Shown here: positions 1-9,518 of the stretch, in pieces
How the letters are laid out: each line of letters starts with the position of its first letter
How positions within the stretch are numbered: the stretch's first letter is position 1
DNA from: Oehlia diaphana
Lineage: Eukaryota; Glomeromycota; Glomeromycetes; Glomerales; Glomeraceae
Direction: 5' to 3'
Length of the DNA stretch: 13,977 nucleotides
Assembly: GCA_003833135.1 (NCBI GenBank)
Contig: QZLH01000919.1
Location: forward strand, 19,460-33,436
The notes under the pieces: model-generated
What the model was told of the DNA's origin: nothing
Databases searched by the model: none
What the model saw: the letters and a program-made list of their open reading frames with translations, nothing else
Translations under genes and position numbers: made by a program

Positions 1-363
1 CAATAAAGATTCATCATTCTTATATAACTAATATTTTACATTTGCTGTTTTTTGAAATATATAAACTTAATTAACTTAATTCCAAAAATCAGCCCATATG
101 ATAAATTTAACTGCCAATTTTTATAATTTATAATTAAAAATATGTAGATTATAGATAAAATAATAATTAATAAAATAATAAATTAAATATAAATAATTAT
201 TAAAAAATAAAATGGTGCAAAATTAATCAGACGATTTTTGGCCATTATGCTTAATTTTGGCCAGAATTATATTTAATTTGGCTAAAATATAACCCAGATC
301 CTGAAACTGATATTTTAAAAATATAATTTATAAAAGGATAAATTAAATTTAAAAAAAAATACC

Positions 364-501
364 AATTTGCTCAAATATAAAATATAACTTTATAAAATCA
401 ACACAATTTGCTAAAACTCATAATTATGATTATTAATTAATTTTCAATCAATTTGCTCTATCTAAAATTATGAATTTAACGTAATTTTAATTGAATTTGC
501 T
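364..501. repeat. Degenerate tandem repeat, period about 44 bases
   Basis: The octamer AATTTGCT occurs at 364, 405, 450 and 494, so consecutive copies are 41, 45 and 44 bases apart. Two copies extend to AATTTGCTAAAACTCA (405 and 494). The sequence between the octamers is AT-rich and only loosely alike. This looks like an old tandem array that has drifted. No coding potential is visible. Confidence 0.5.
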
Positions 502-703
502 AAAACTCAAATGTGAGTTATATATGTGATGTCCAGGATTCTATAAATGCATATTTATTTTTATTTTAAAAATCTTAAAAAATACTATGTAATTTAGTAA
601 TATAAAAAATTATATAAAAAATTTTTTTAAAACAAAAAGTAATATTTTTTTTTTATAAAATTATAATGTTTTTAAGTAAAAATAAAATAAAAGAATAGGT
701 TAT

Positions 704-733
704 TTAGTGTAATTTCATGTAAATAAATAATTA
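704..733 (+). repeat. Direct repeat copy 1 (partner 1058-1087)
   Basis: A 30-base block beginning TTAGTGTAATTTCATGTAA matches 1058-1087 with two differences. The offset is 354 bases. Weaker similarity (a run of T, then AAGTAAAAAT or ACATAAAAAT) extends about 40 bases upstream of both copies, so the original duplicated unit was probably about 70 bases. Confidence 0.6.
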
Positions 734-1057
734 TCAAGTAATTAACTATTAATAAAATTTTATTTATATGTAAAGTCAAATTGGCCTTCTAAACCTTCTT
801 TGAAAACTTAGTAAAAGTTGTAAAGTGAAGTAAAATATATAAAATATATAAAATTTAAAATTTTAGTATATATAGATAATGAATGTGATGCATTTAATTT
901 TCTAAAACTTTATAAAATATAATTTGCCAATTTTTAATAATGCAAAAACTTGTCTATAAATCAACTACTTAAAATAAATAACTTCTGCTAAAAATAATAT
1001 TTTTAACATAAATTTCATGATGTTTTTTACATAAAAATCAAAAAAAAATTAGATTAA

Positions 1058-1087
1058 TTAGTGCAATTTCATGTATATAAATAATTA
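1058..1087 (+). repeat. Direct repeat copy 2 (partner 704-733)
   Basis: This is the second copy of the 30-base block, differing at two positions (TTAGTGC for TTAGTGT, and GTATATAA for GTAAATAA). The pair could flank a decayed insertion or mark a local duplication. Nothing in the 324 bases between the copies looks coding. Confidence 0.6.
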
Positions 1088-1249
1088 AAATTGTACATAA
1101 ATTTGCATGCAATTTTCTAATTAATTAAGGGATAATATATATAAATAATTGTTAAGTTTTCTTTTGAAATTTTCTTTAATTAATACAGTTATATAAATAT
1201 TAAAACTGTAAAATTTTGAATATAATATATTTTGTAATATCTATTTTAT

Positions 1250-1406
1250 TTATATATTATTGTATAAAGGAGGAGCAATATAACTTATTTTAGTATAAGT
1301 TAATGTATGATTGGTTTTAATTTTGCCACATAAGTGGCAAAATTAGTAACCAATTATACATTGACCTATAAAATAAGTGATATTACCCCTGTACAATAAT
1401 ATTATT
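1250..1406. mobile_element. MITE-like palindromic hairpin element
   Basis: The left half (from TATTATTGTATAAAGG) and the reverse complement of the right half (TATTATTGTACAGGGG) align along most of their length. Shared blocks include ACTTATTTTA, AATGTATRATTGGTT and AATTTTGCCAC. The centre is a perfect 11-base stem, AATTTTGCCAC (1319-1329) and GTGGCAAAATT (1334-1344), around the loop ATAA. No protein is encoded. A full-length foldback of about 150 bases is typical of a MITE; a transcribed hairpin RNA is the alternative. The exact ends and target-site duplication are uncertain because the flanks are simple AT sequence. Confidence 0.7.
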
Positions 1407-1550
1407 ATTATTTGGAACTGATCATAACATTTAAAAGTTTAAAAAAATTTATTATAAGTTAAAAAGTTTAATTTTTTACTGTTTATATTGAAAAAATGAT
1501 TTACAAATTATGCTTTTATCTCTTGCTGACTCTTTAGTATTTTTATAATA

Positions 1551-2941
1551 ATGCCACCACAAAAATCTCAAATTAAAAGTAAAAAAGTAATATTTATTTG
1601 TATTCATTTAATTCATTTAGTTAATATTTTATTTTGTTATTTTTTGCATTTTATTGATTTTTTTTTTAGAATAAAAAAACTTTCAAATATGTAGCCTCTA
1701 CTAAAGAAGAAATAAAAAGTATGCAAACAGTAGCTCATAGCAAAGCTACACATAATTCTACAAGTACTTGGATTAATGCACTTGAAACTTTTCGTAAGGA
1801 TATTGGATTACTTGGAAAGATAAATGATGTGAATTCTAAAGAAGAGTTAGAGTGTCAACTTGTTTTCTTTTTTATTTCATGTAAGCAGCAAAATGGAAGC
1901 TGAATATTCAGTATAATCAATAAAATCAGTAAGATTTGCTATTGCACAACATATCAACACATATTCTAAATTTCGTCCACAAGAAATTACAAATAAAAAT
2001 ATATATTCTGAATTATATAATGCAATTACTGGTAAGATCAAACTTTTAACTGATCAGGGATTAGGTGAAATATATGGTGCAGATGCTTTTACTTAAAAAG
2101 AAATTAAGAAAATTATTAATCATCTCACAATGCAACCAGATTCACCAAAAGGACTTATACGACACATATTTTGGCATAATACTTTTAAATTAGCTCTTCA
2201 AGGTGAAGAGCATTATAATCTAAAGATACAATAATTTAAAAAAAAAAAGGATGGTAGTATTGATGTTACATTTTATAGATCTAAGTGTAATCAGAGATCT
2301 TTAATAAGCGAATCTAATTCTAAAGCTAAAGTAATTTTAATACCTACTGATAATACTGTTATTCAAGATTATGAGCTTTATTTTAGTAAAAAACTACCAA
2401 TTTGTGAAGATGCATTTCAGTTTACTTGCAACCTTGCAATAATAATGAAGGTAATTATTTATTATGTAATAATTTATTATTTTTTTTTTACCTTTCTTTT
2501 AATTTTAAATAGTTGAGTTTACGGGTTATTGGTTCAAATCTATTCAAATAGGAGAAAAATTGGTAAAAGGACTTATAAAAGAAATTGCAACAATAACTGA
2601 AATTGATTGTAATAAAAGAAAGTTCACAAATCATAGTGGACGAAAAACCTTTATTCAAATTTCAAAAAGTGAAGGAATTAGTGATAATGATGTGATGTCT
2701 GTATCATGACATAAAAATCCTCACTCTTTGGCTTATTATGAATGTCCTAAGTCTATATTGCAGCAAAATACATTATCGCAAATTAATTCTTTAATTTATA
2801 ATGGTAAGAAAAGAATTGCACCTATGGTTTTAATGCAAAAGTAATATACAATATATTTATTATTTTTCTTTTCATTAGATACATTATTGCCAAATGACAA
2901 AACTTCAAATTCTTTTTCTTCAGCTTTAGAAATTTTTAAAG
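1551..2941 (+). pseudogene. Decayed Crypton/DUF3504-like tyrosine recombinase gene
   Basis: Seen: an ATG at 1551 opens a 12-codon exon (MPPQKSQIKSKK) followed by a GT-AG intron 1587-1669. The frame then resumes with NKKTFKYVASTKEE and runs to a TGA at 1901. Similarity continues in another frame (SVRFAIAQHI..., RPQEITNKN...) through TAA codons at 1914, 2094 and 2232. After a likely intron at 2451-2512, a third frame contains the tyrosine-recombinase core: TNHSGRKT around 2626-2649 (the H-x-x-R box), then HK at 2710 just after a TGA (2707-2709) where a Gly is expected, and YY at about 2734, the likely nucleophile. A further intron (2804-2878) and a short exon ending at a donor at 2942 fit the old gene structure.
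Known: NHSGRKT plus GHK...Y is the signature of Crypton-type recombinases and of related DUF3504 proteins.
Inferred: at least four stops and one frameshift make it non-functional. It may be a remnant of a dispersed family. The stretch between the N-terminal part and the core is AT-rich and was assigned by frame continuity only. Confidence 0.75.
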
Positions 2942-4144
2942 GTAAAATTTAATTTATAAACTAATAATTCTTACAGTATAAAATTTTTTTTTTTTTTAAA
3001 AAAATCACGGTCACCACTTCATTAAAAAAATTCTCCATGAGAATGTTTTTCGAAATTGTAATATTACATTTAATATGAATAAATAATTTTTATACGAATT
3101 TTATTATATATACACTTATAAAAATAGCTTATTTTAATAATATAAACTATAAAGTATAAATAATTTATATAAAGTATAAATGGCTTATTATGATATTATA
3201 AAGTATAAATAAAATATCTAAAAATATAGTATGTTATGATCATATGTACAGTACCTGAACAATAATATATATTAAAATTTCAAATGCTTGTTATTTATAT
3301 ATAATTTTGAGTAATTAAGTGAAATAGAAGGTTTTCTACTTTTATCTAGGTAACCTATATTTTAAATATAAATATTTTTTTTATAAAAACCAAATAGGTA
3401 AGCCTTATTATTAATTATTCTTCTATATAAAAATATACCAAATATTGATTTTCTCAAATGCATAATAAGAAGTTTATACAGTATTATTAAATTATTAATA
3501 AAAAATATATATAAAATTAGCATTATCTATTTATAAAAATTCCTTTTACCTAGATTCAAACTGAATTTATTAATCTTTTGACAATTTTACTTTCTGTAAT
3601 TAAACTAATTAAGCCAAATATTTGGTTGTTTATATATTTAATTTTAATCAACTTTTAAAGGAATTATGTAAACCCTATATTAAAAGATGAAAATTCAATC
3701 CGGTTTTAATTTCTTTTTTTTTTTTTCTTATATTAGAAGAAAATTTAAATTTATTAGATTTAGATGTTTCAAAAATTACATGTATAGTTTGCAAGCGCAA
3801 AATGAAAACATGCAGATATTTTATTTGTTTACTTACTTTCTCACTTCCTGAATTTTACAAAGTAAACTCGCTATAACTGACTATTTTATACATAGTAGTA
3901 ATTAACTATAGTCAGCTATTTATGTATACAGTATAATGATCAATTCAATCCACCCGATTCGAGTCTTTTTAGGACGAATAATTTATAAAAAGTAATAATT
4001 TCATTTTTAAGTATTATTAATGTTGATATACAATGTTATACATATAATCATGATACAATAAATTGTATTGAAACGACTTTAATACAAGTAAAATAAACAC
4101 AAATATTCCACTAAATAAATATCTTCATAATCATACATACAATA
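2942..4144. other. AT-rich spacer between the recombinase relic and the FHIP gene
   Basis: No convincing gene. Poly-T tracts at about 2980-2998 and 3712-3727 are present. A short open stretch from about 3738 (ENLNLLDLDVSKIT, then CIVCKRKMKTC), just after a TATTAG acceptor-like site, could be a terminal exon of the decayed recombinase gene displaced by an insertion, but this is weak. An 8-base inverted repeat, CTGACTAT (3877-3884) and ATAGTCAG (3908-3915), lies in the 3' flank of the FHIP gene. The last 100 or so bases are presumably its 3' untranslated region. Confidence 0.55.
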
Positions 4145-7100
4145 TTACAAATATCTAACTTCATCGATACCTAGACTTCTTCTAACTTGTACTATTGCCA
4201 CTAATTCTTTAATAGCTTCCTCTAAAATAACAACATTATTTAGGAGTGTGCTTAATGTGATCTCTTTAGGTTTGGTTTCTTTCGTTTTAGTTCTAGTCTG
4301 TTTCCTTGATGCAAGTCCATCTTCATCATCTTCATCCCCGTAATCAATAGGATCTTCTTCTTCTTCTTCATTTACAAAATGTGTGGGAAATAGTGGTTGA
4401 ATTTTGATACTTTCAGTCTTCGCGAAATGTGTTGAAAGGGGTGTACTGATATTTGAAGATGATGCGGGTGATGACTTAGAGAAAGAAGATAAAGGTGAAT
4501 TAATTGACGATTCTGTTCGCGAAAATGAATTAGTTCTTCTAGGAGGGGGATTAGCTGAAGAAGAAGAATGAGCAGTGTTTCTACGGGTCCTTGATGAGCT
4601 AGATGAATTAACAGAAGTTGATGAACTATTTTTTTTAGCAGGAGTACGAGGAGGGAATGTAGGTTGCTGTTTAAAGAAATTTTCGTCAATCTCATCATCT
4701 GCGTCTAGTAAACCATTCCTTCTATCTTCAAGAAATTGATTAAATCCATCGATTTCACTTCGATAGTAATCAACTTGTTGCGTTAGAGTTTTAAAAATAG
4801 TGAAGAATGGTGGGAAATTTGTCCACATTGGCGTAGCACCAATTGCCTTTGCGGCTGATGGACTTTTATCGGCATTATAATCAACAGAACGATCATCATC
4901 TTCGTCAAAGTCATCTATAACTTTATCATCACCATCGGAAGTAGAAATACCTTCTTGGTTATTGATGCCGAATGATGGTTCTAAATTTTTCGGTTCATGT
5001 TGAATTCTCTCAAAATCTTTCGTAGAAGAATCACGTCGATTGTCTAATCTATCAACACCACTAAATACGAGCCAACCTTCTAATGATCTATAGGGACAAA
5101 CAGACAAAGCAGACAATACACCAGTCAAGGTCAAATTTAACTCGGGCGAGTGTGCAAAGAAATTAGAAAGAGTGCCAACGAGAATTTGTAAAAGTGAATC
5201 TCCCGGGTTAGTAGGAACCAAACGATGCTTGGGTACTTTAGACATGCATTTGAATGCACTTTCCGCTCCTTTTCCAGGGTTATAAGTTAATAATTTTTGT
5301 CTATTCGATTTGTTGGATTTTGGTCTGATAGGACCGTCTTCCGTCCACTCCACATCCTGACCATTAATATAACATCTATCTGCCTCTATAATCATTTCGG
5401 CATCACGAACATAAGAATCGTAACCATTAGTGAAGATTTCCATGTTCTGGGTTGGATCAATAGCAGAAATTAAGTCAAAGAAGAGGTCCAATTCTCTCAA
5501 ATGATGACTAATCGTTGTGAGCTTTGGTTGGCCAGAACTGGTAGGACCGGGTTGTTCAACATTAAATGAACTTTCCAACAAATAATTCGGTCTAGGAAAA
5601 CACGTGGCATTCTCATCTAATTCAATATTCAGTAATTTCAAGGAATACCTACAGTGTTTAGAAATAACTGTATGAAGAAGCTTTAGAGTGGCAATAACTG
5701 CTTGCTGTGAAGAAGAACGAAGGCGCGAGAAAATAAGATCTTTAAGAGTAAATCGACCCGTAGAAATAAAATAAGGAGATGATTTTATTTGATTATTTTC
5801 AATGCCTTCAAAAAGATTAATTGTACTTTGTCGTTTTGCTATTTTGCTTGTTGTGGTAGTTTGTTTCCAAAAATCTTCATCATCCCCATCAGAGTCCATT
5901 AAAAATCCTACTACAACATCAACCAATTCTTCTTGATTCAAAGTTTGCATGATAATATCAATATAAGAAATAACAGCAACGGCTGAACCGTCGGTATCAG
6001 AACATTCTAGAATTGATGGATATAAAATGCTCTCGAGGAAATGTGTTTTTACGTTTTTAAGTAACGCTATAGAAATTTCTACGTTAGGACATATATTTAA
6101 AACGTCCTGACAAAATTCCAACAACTTTAAGAATGAATCTAATTGACTTTTGAAAACAGGCGATGAAGAAACCTCTATACCCCCAGAACGCAATCGGTCT
6201 AACTCGGCACTAGTATTATCTCCGAACCCTAATAAAGTGGCGTTTGTTAAACCACCACTTGAACTTTTCACCATCAGTTTTCGAGGTAATTGAGAATAAA
6301 GAGCACCTAATCCCGCAGCCATAATCGTAGCGAAATCGCTTTCAAGGATAAAATCTCCTAGTGGGCCCTTAGCAAGTTCTATAATGAAAAGTAGACCATA
6401 TCTGGCGTACTCACCGCTCTTACCTTCTCTATGAAGAAATTGTAATAAATATGTAAAAAGTAAAAATTCATATTCCGGTTTTTCTTGTTCTTCAGTAAAC
6501 TCAGTAGTTTTTGTGGCCGATGTATTTATGTTAGTTGATATTGAAGCACCATCATCAAAATTCCCATCCTGACTACTATTTGATGAAAAACTTGCTTGAC
6601 CAGCTTCTTTTTTTATATAGGCCTTTTGAGGCGTAGTAAGCCAATGGGTATCGTGGAAAAAAATATTCAAAAGGTCAGGAAATGCATGAATTTTAGAGCA
6701 AATAATATACATCAGGTCTACCAAATCTTCATCGTATCTTTCACCTTCATCGTGAACACATGTTCGCAAAAGTTGTACGGTAGGTTGATGAACTGCATTA
6801 TGGACCAAAAATCGATCATCCAACAAATTTATCATTTGAGCCACAGTTCGAATAATTTCACCACGAATACCCTTCGGAACATCGGGTTTAGCAAGTGCGA
6901 CTAATTCTTTAAGAATGTTGTTTCTTAAGAATTCTTCCATGCAAAGACCCGTATTTACATCTTCAAGCATTAAACCTTCGTCAGCAAGGAGGTCAACCAT
7001 AGTCTTGAGATGTTGCGAAATTTCGGTTTGGTCGACGTGGCTTGCGATGGGCTTTTTATCGTCATTATTGAAATGATTCTGAATTTTACATCAACAGGCG

Positions 7101-7330
7101 CGATTTAAAGCCTTTACGTAGTGAGTTATCTTTTTCAACTAGTTCCAAGAAAAGTTAAAGTAGTTATCCGCTTTAACAAGGAAAAAGGGAGGTTCATCAG
7201 TGAAAGTTGAATCACCTCCACTCACCTCGATATGAATCCAAGCTTTACGAAATTTTGCAAGCTGTTCGGCATGTGTAGGTTGCGTTTTCTGAGGCGTTAT
7301 TCTACTCTTTAAATTTTTAAAATAATCCAT
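4145..7330 (-). CDS. FHIP / RAI16-like protein (FHF complex, Hook-dynein adaptor on early endosomes)
   Basis: Two exons on the minus strand: 7330-7226 (35 codons) and 7078-4145, joined across a 147-base intron with donor GTGAGT and acceptor TTCAG. Together they encode about 1012 residues. An ATG at 7000 inside exon 2 would give only 951 residues and lose the conserved N-terminus.
Seen: an N-terminal W-x2-I...DDKKP segment, GLCMEEFL (about 79-86), an AKPDVPKGIRGEII-type segment, FLHREGKSGEYARYGLLF (about 249-266), FLESILYPSILE (about 382-393), HHLRELDLFFDLI (about 560-572), a late helical block NFFAHSPELNLTLTGVLSAL (about 674-693) and a C-terminal helix ending VRRSLGIDEVRYL. Between these are acidic and Ser-rich, probably disordered insertions (about 750-770, 851-921, 939-955).
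Known: this block order is that of RAI16-like proteins (animal FHIP1/FHIP2; Aspergillus FhipA), which with FTS and Hook connect dynein to early endosomes.
The reading frame is intact. The role is inferred from the family; the splice choice is a model. Confidence 0.85.
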
Positions 7331-7630
7331 GTTCGTGTCTATACTGGTAAAGGAACGTCAGTTACAAATTATCATAAACTTGAAGAAAAGCTGTTGTTGT
7401 TTTGCTAGTCACGTTACTGTGTGGAATCACTGGAATGTGATCTTTGATAGATATAGATGTATAGTTCTTGAGAATTTACATATTTGTAATCCGAAAACAA
7501 AAATTTATTTACCTAAAAAGTAATATTTCCTATAGTGCAATAACAGATAATGTTATCAACCAAATACCATAAAAGTAAAAGTAGGGCCATTTAAAAATAT
7601 ATAAAAATATTAAAAGGAATTTTTCTAACT
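7331..7630 (-). promoter_or_regulatory. Upstream region of the FHIP gene
   Basis: About 300 bases lie between the FHIP start codon and the MITE-like element. The first 170 bases are less AT-rich than the far spacer, which fits a 5' leader and core promoter. I see no clear TATA box on the minus strand. The plus-strand open frame here (7329-7523) has no recognisable motif and overlaps the FHIP start, so I treat it as chance. Confidence 0.4.
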
Positions 7631-7746
7631 ATCACTAGGGGTGATGATCACCGGTAACTGAAATTATGACAATCGACCAGCATTAAAAATATAGTGCCGG
7701 TAAAAATTATAATTCTGGCCAACGGAGATGATTACTCCCCGGTGAT
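7631..7746. mobile_element. MITE-like inverted-repeat element, about 116 bases
   Basis: The left end ATCACTAGGGGTGATGATCA and the reverse complement of the right end, ATCACCGGGGAGTAATCATC, are clearly related imperfect terminal inverted repeats. Similarity continues inward (AATTAT, then ACC.GCA in each half). The element is noticeably more GC-rich than the flanking spacer and contains no reading frame. It is probably a non-autonomous DNA element. Target-site duplication is not clear, so the borders could be off by a few bases. Confidence 0.6.
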
Positions 7747-7791
7747 TTGAAGTAAAAGATAATTTTACATTTTACTGAAAATTAATTTATA

Positions 7792-7820
7792 AAAAGTAAA
7801 TTTTACTTTAATTTATATAA
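7792..7820 (+). repeat. Direct repeat copy 1 (partner 7893-7921)
   Basis: A 29-base block, AAAAGTAAATTTTACTTTAA and onward, recurs 101 bases downstream with two differences. The core GTAAATTTTAC is itself nearly palindromic. Related GAATTTTAC motifs are scattered to about 8070, suggesting a drifted repeat cluster. Confidence 0.55.
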
Positions 7821-7892
7821 ATTTTTATTAAATATAAAATTTTAATAAATTTAATAAAGGTAAATTTCAAATATTTTATAGTAAAATTCATC

Positions 7893-7921
7893 AAAAGTAA
7901 ATTTTACCTTAATTTACATAA
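7893..7921 (+). repeat. Direct repeat copy 2 (partner 7792-7820)
   Basis: Second copy, beginning AAAAGTAAATTTTACCTTAA. It differs from copy 1 by two T/C changes. Confidence 0.55.
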
Positions 7922-9099
7922 TATATAAACTAATTTTTAAACATAAATGTTATATTAAAGATTGTAAAAGTTTTATTTTTTAATTTTTTTTTAGTTTTTT
8001 TTAATATAATAAAAATTACTTCAGATGAATTTTATTTGAAATAATTTTTATCCTAGTGAATTTTACTTCTAATGAATATTAAAATTATTTTATTCTTAAA
8101 TATTTTTATTTAATAAAAAGGATTTTGTTTTTTATTATACCTGTAATATATTATATTAAAAATCCTAAATAATATTAAGATAACTTAGAAAAAAGTTGAT
8201 CTCATACTCACATTTTGAATATATAGAAAATTTACAAAGTGACTTTTTATCATTGAACTACTTAAGAAATATATTTTTTGCTTGCAAAATAGAATTTTTA
8301 ACCTTCTGTTTATAATATTCATAAAAAATATTAATATGTTTATAAAGAGCTTAAAATTTTAATTTTTAAAATTACTTTAGTAACTGATAACTATTAATTT
8401 ATACAATAAGAATAAAATGTTTAAAACAAATTTAAAATATAAAAAAGTAAAAAAGTAAGTTTTTTAAACAATAAAAAAATATTTAATAGTAAAAAAAAAA
8501 AAGAAAAAGTAACTTATATTTTCAAGAAAAAATAAATAATTACCTTAATTTTCAAAAGTTAAATTAACTGAATTAAATATTATAATTATTAAAAATTAGA
8601 TAATATAAACTATTAAAATGTCTGAAGTATAAAAAATATATATGTTTAATAGTTAGTTTATTAAAATTTTACCAATTTGGTATTTAGCATTTTGTATTTT
8701 ATAATTTTAATATATCAAAGTAATGATTATACTAAATTTATATAAATTTGTGTAATTGGTTTATTTTTGTTAAATAATTTTCATTATAAAAAAAACCATT
8801 ATGATCTAAAATTTAGAAAAAATGCTTTTTAACTTTTTTTATAATTAAAGTATTTCTATAATAATTAAGAAATGAATAAATTTTTTGTTGTATTAACCCT
8901 GCCTTGTTAACTAAAAAAGAAATCCAATAGTATAATATGTAAAAGATAAGTTTAATTGTAAAGTAAAAAACCAGTTTTTTATTTATTAGGAATTAAATTT
9001 AGATTCTAAAATTCAATAAACATCTACAACATTTTCTTCTACATCAAATGATGCACTACTGAAAGATCTTTAACAAAGAATTAAAAAAGGCTTGTTTAA
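7922..9099. other. AT-rich spacer without a recognisable gene
   Basis: Long runs of A and T, with stops in every frame at short intervals. There is no RNA gene, no domain-like frame and no terminal inverted repeat that I can support. It separates the 5' flank of the FHIP gene from the regulatory region of the GATA-SET gene; the two genes are divergently arranged but about 2.2 kb apart, so a shared promoter is unlikely. Confidence 0.65.
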
Positions 9100-9125
9100 T
9101 TAAATTTCCGGTGTTAAATTTCCGG
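9100..9125 (+). repeat. Tandem 12-mer TTAAATTTCCGG, spacing 14
   Basis: TTAAATTTCCGG occurs at 9100-9111 and again at 9114-9125. Two identical copies of a 12-mer ending in CCGG, a rare word in this AT-rich spacer, sit about 400 bases upstream of the GATA-SET start codon. They may be a duplicated factor-binding site; that is an inference. Confidence 0.5.
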
Positions 9126-9150
9126 ATCTAACGTCACGTTAATAAATCTA

Positions 9151-9180
9151 CACGTGCAATAATCAATGCAAGTGCACGTG
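9151..9180. promoter_or_regulatory. Paired CACGTG boxes in an inverted repeat
   Basis: CACGTGCA (9151-9158) and its exact reverse complement TGCACGTG (9173-9180) are separated by 14 bases. CACGTG is the classic E-box core bound by bHLH and bHLH-Zip factors such as fungal Cbf1 or Pho4 types. Two CG-containing palindromic hexamers this close are unlikely by chance in AT-rich DNA. They lie about 340-370 bases upstream of the GATA-SET start codon. Confidence 0.55.
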
Positions 9181-9335
9181 ATTTGTATTTCTTATATATT
9201 AGCATTTTGAGGTTCAGAATTCATCTCAACTTGAATTTTGTTCGAAATTTCAATGCAAGGCTTTTTTTCATTTGACGCCCTGATACTTGATTTACAGTTT
9301 CATTACGCGAAAAAAAACGTGTTTTTTGTTTCTAC

Positions 9336-9343
9336 TATAAATA
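9336..9343 (+). promoter_or_regulatory. Candidate TATA box (TATAAATA) of the GATA-SET gene
   Basis: TATAAATA lies 183 bases upstream of the start codon and downstream of the paired CACGTG boxes. Its setting (CTACTATAAATATTTG) is in less AT-biased DNA than the spacer, which supports function, but TATA-like words are common in this window. Confidence 0.35.
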
Positions 9344-9374
9344 TTTGAAGGTTAGTTTTTATAAAAAGAATAAA

Positions 9375-9500
9375 ATGGTTGAATGTAGAAGTATGAAAAC
9401 TATAGAATATAATAATACCAGAGATACATATAAGTTTTTTCTCATAATTTATTGTAACAAAGCATTTATTATATTTTTGAAGCTTCTTGAATTAAAATAA
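9375..9500 (+). CDS. Upstream ORF, 41 codons, in the GATA-SET leader
   Basis: An ATG at 9375 opens a 41-residue frame beginning MVECRSMKTIEYNNTRD and ending with TAA at 9498-9500, 18 bases before the main ATG at 9519. It is in the same frame as the main ORF. If transcription starts about 30 bases downstream of the TATA box, this ORF lies inside the leader and could depress translation of the methyltransferase. It has no recognised domain, and its composition (Ile, Phe, Lys, Asn) could be chance in AT-rich DNA. Confidence 0.3.
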   Translation: MVECRSMKTIEYNNTRDTYKFFLIIYCNKAFIIFLKLLELK

Positions 9501-9518
9501 AGTTTTGAACGCGTAGCA

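Larger units (their letters stand above)
1..1249. other. AT-rich spacer without a recognisable gene
   Basis: This stretch is almost entirely A/T, with stops frequent in all six frames and no domain-like reading frame. It holds short degenerate repeats, listed separately: AATTTGCT units between 364 and 501, TTTTGGCC/TTTGGC units near 233-290, and a pair of 30-base direct repeats. An AATAAA at 2-7 could be the polyadenylation signal of a gene to the left of the window, but the motif is expected by chance at this base composition. Confidence 0.7.

Noticed and set aside
3877..3915. Inverted repeat CTGACTAT / ATAGTCAG as a transposon end or a terminator of the FHIP gene
   Set aside because: The arms are only 8 bases, do not extend, and no partner element or target duplication is visible.
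4372..4698. Minus-strand 108-codon Leu/His-rich ORF
   Set aside because: It is an out-of-frame reading of the Ser-rich region of the FHIP gene; its Leu/His bias is produced by the repetitive codons there.
6596..6904. Plus-strand 102-codon ORF
   Set aside because: It lies wholly opposite the conserved N-terminal part of the FHIP gene and shows no domain-like pattern.
4145..7000. A PP4R3/SMEK-type phosphatase regulator, and a separate 951-residue gene starting at the ATG at 7000
   Set aside because: The block order (FLHREG..GEYAR, FLESILYPSILE, SPELNLTLTG) fits RAI16-like/FHIP and not SMEK. The ATG at 7000 is internal because the conserved N-terminus continues upstream into 7078 and exon 1.
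7329..7523. Plus-strand 64-codon ORF divergent from FHIP
   Set aside because: It overlaps the FHIP start codon, has no recognisable motif and has a length expected by chance.
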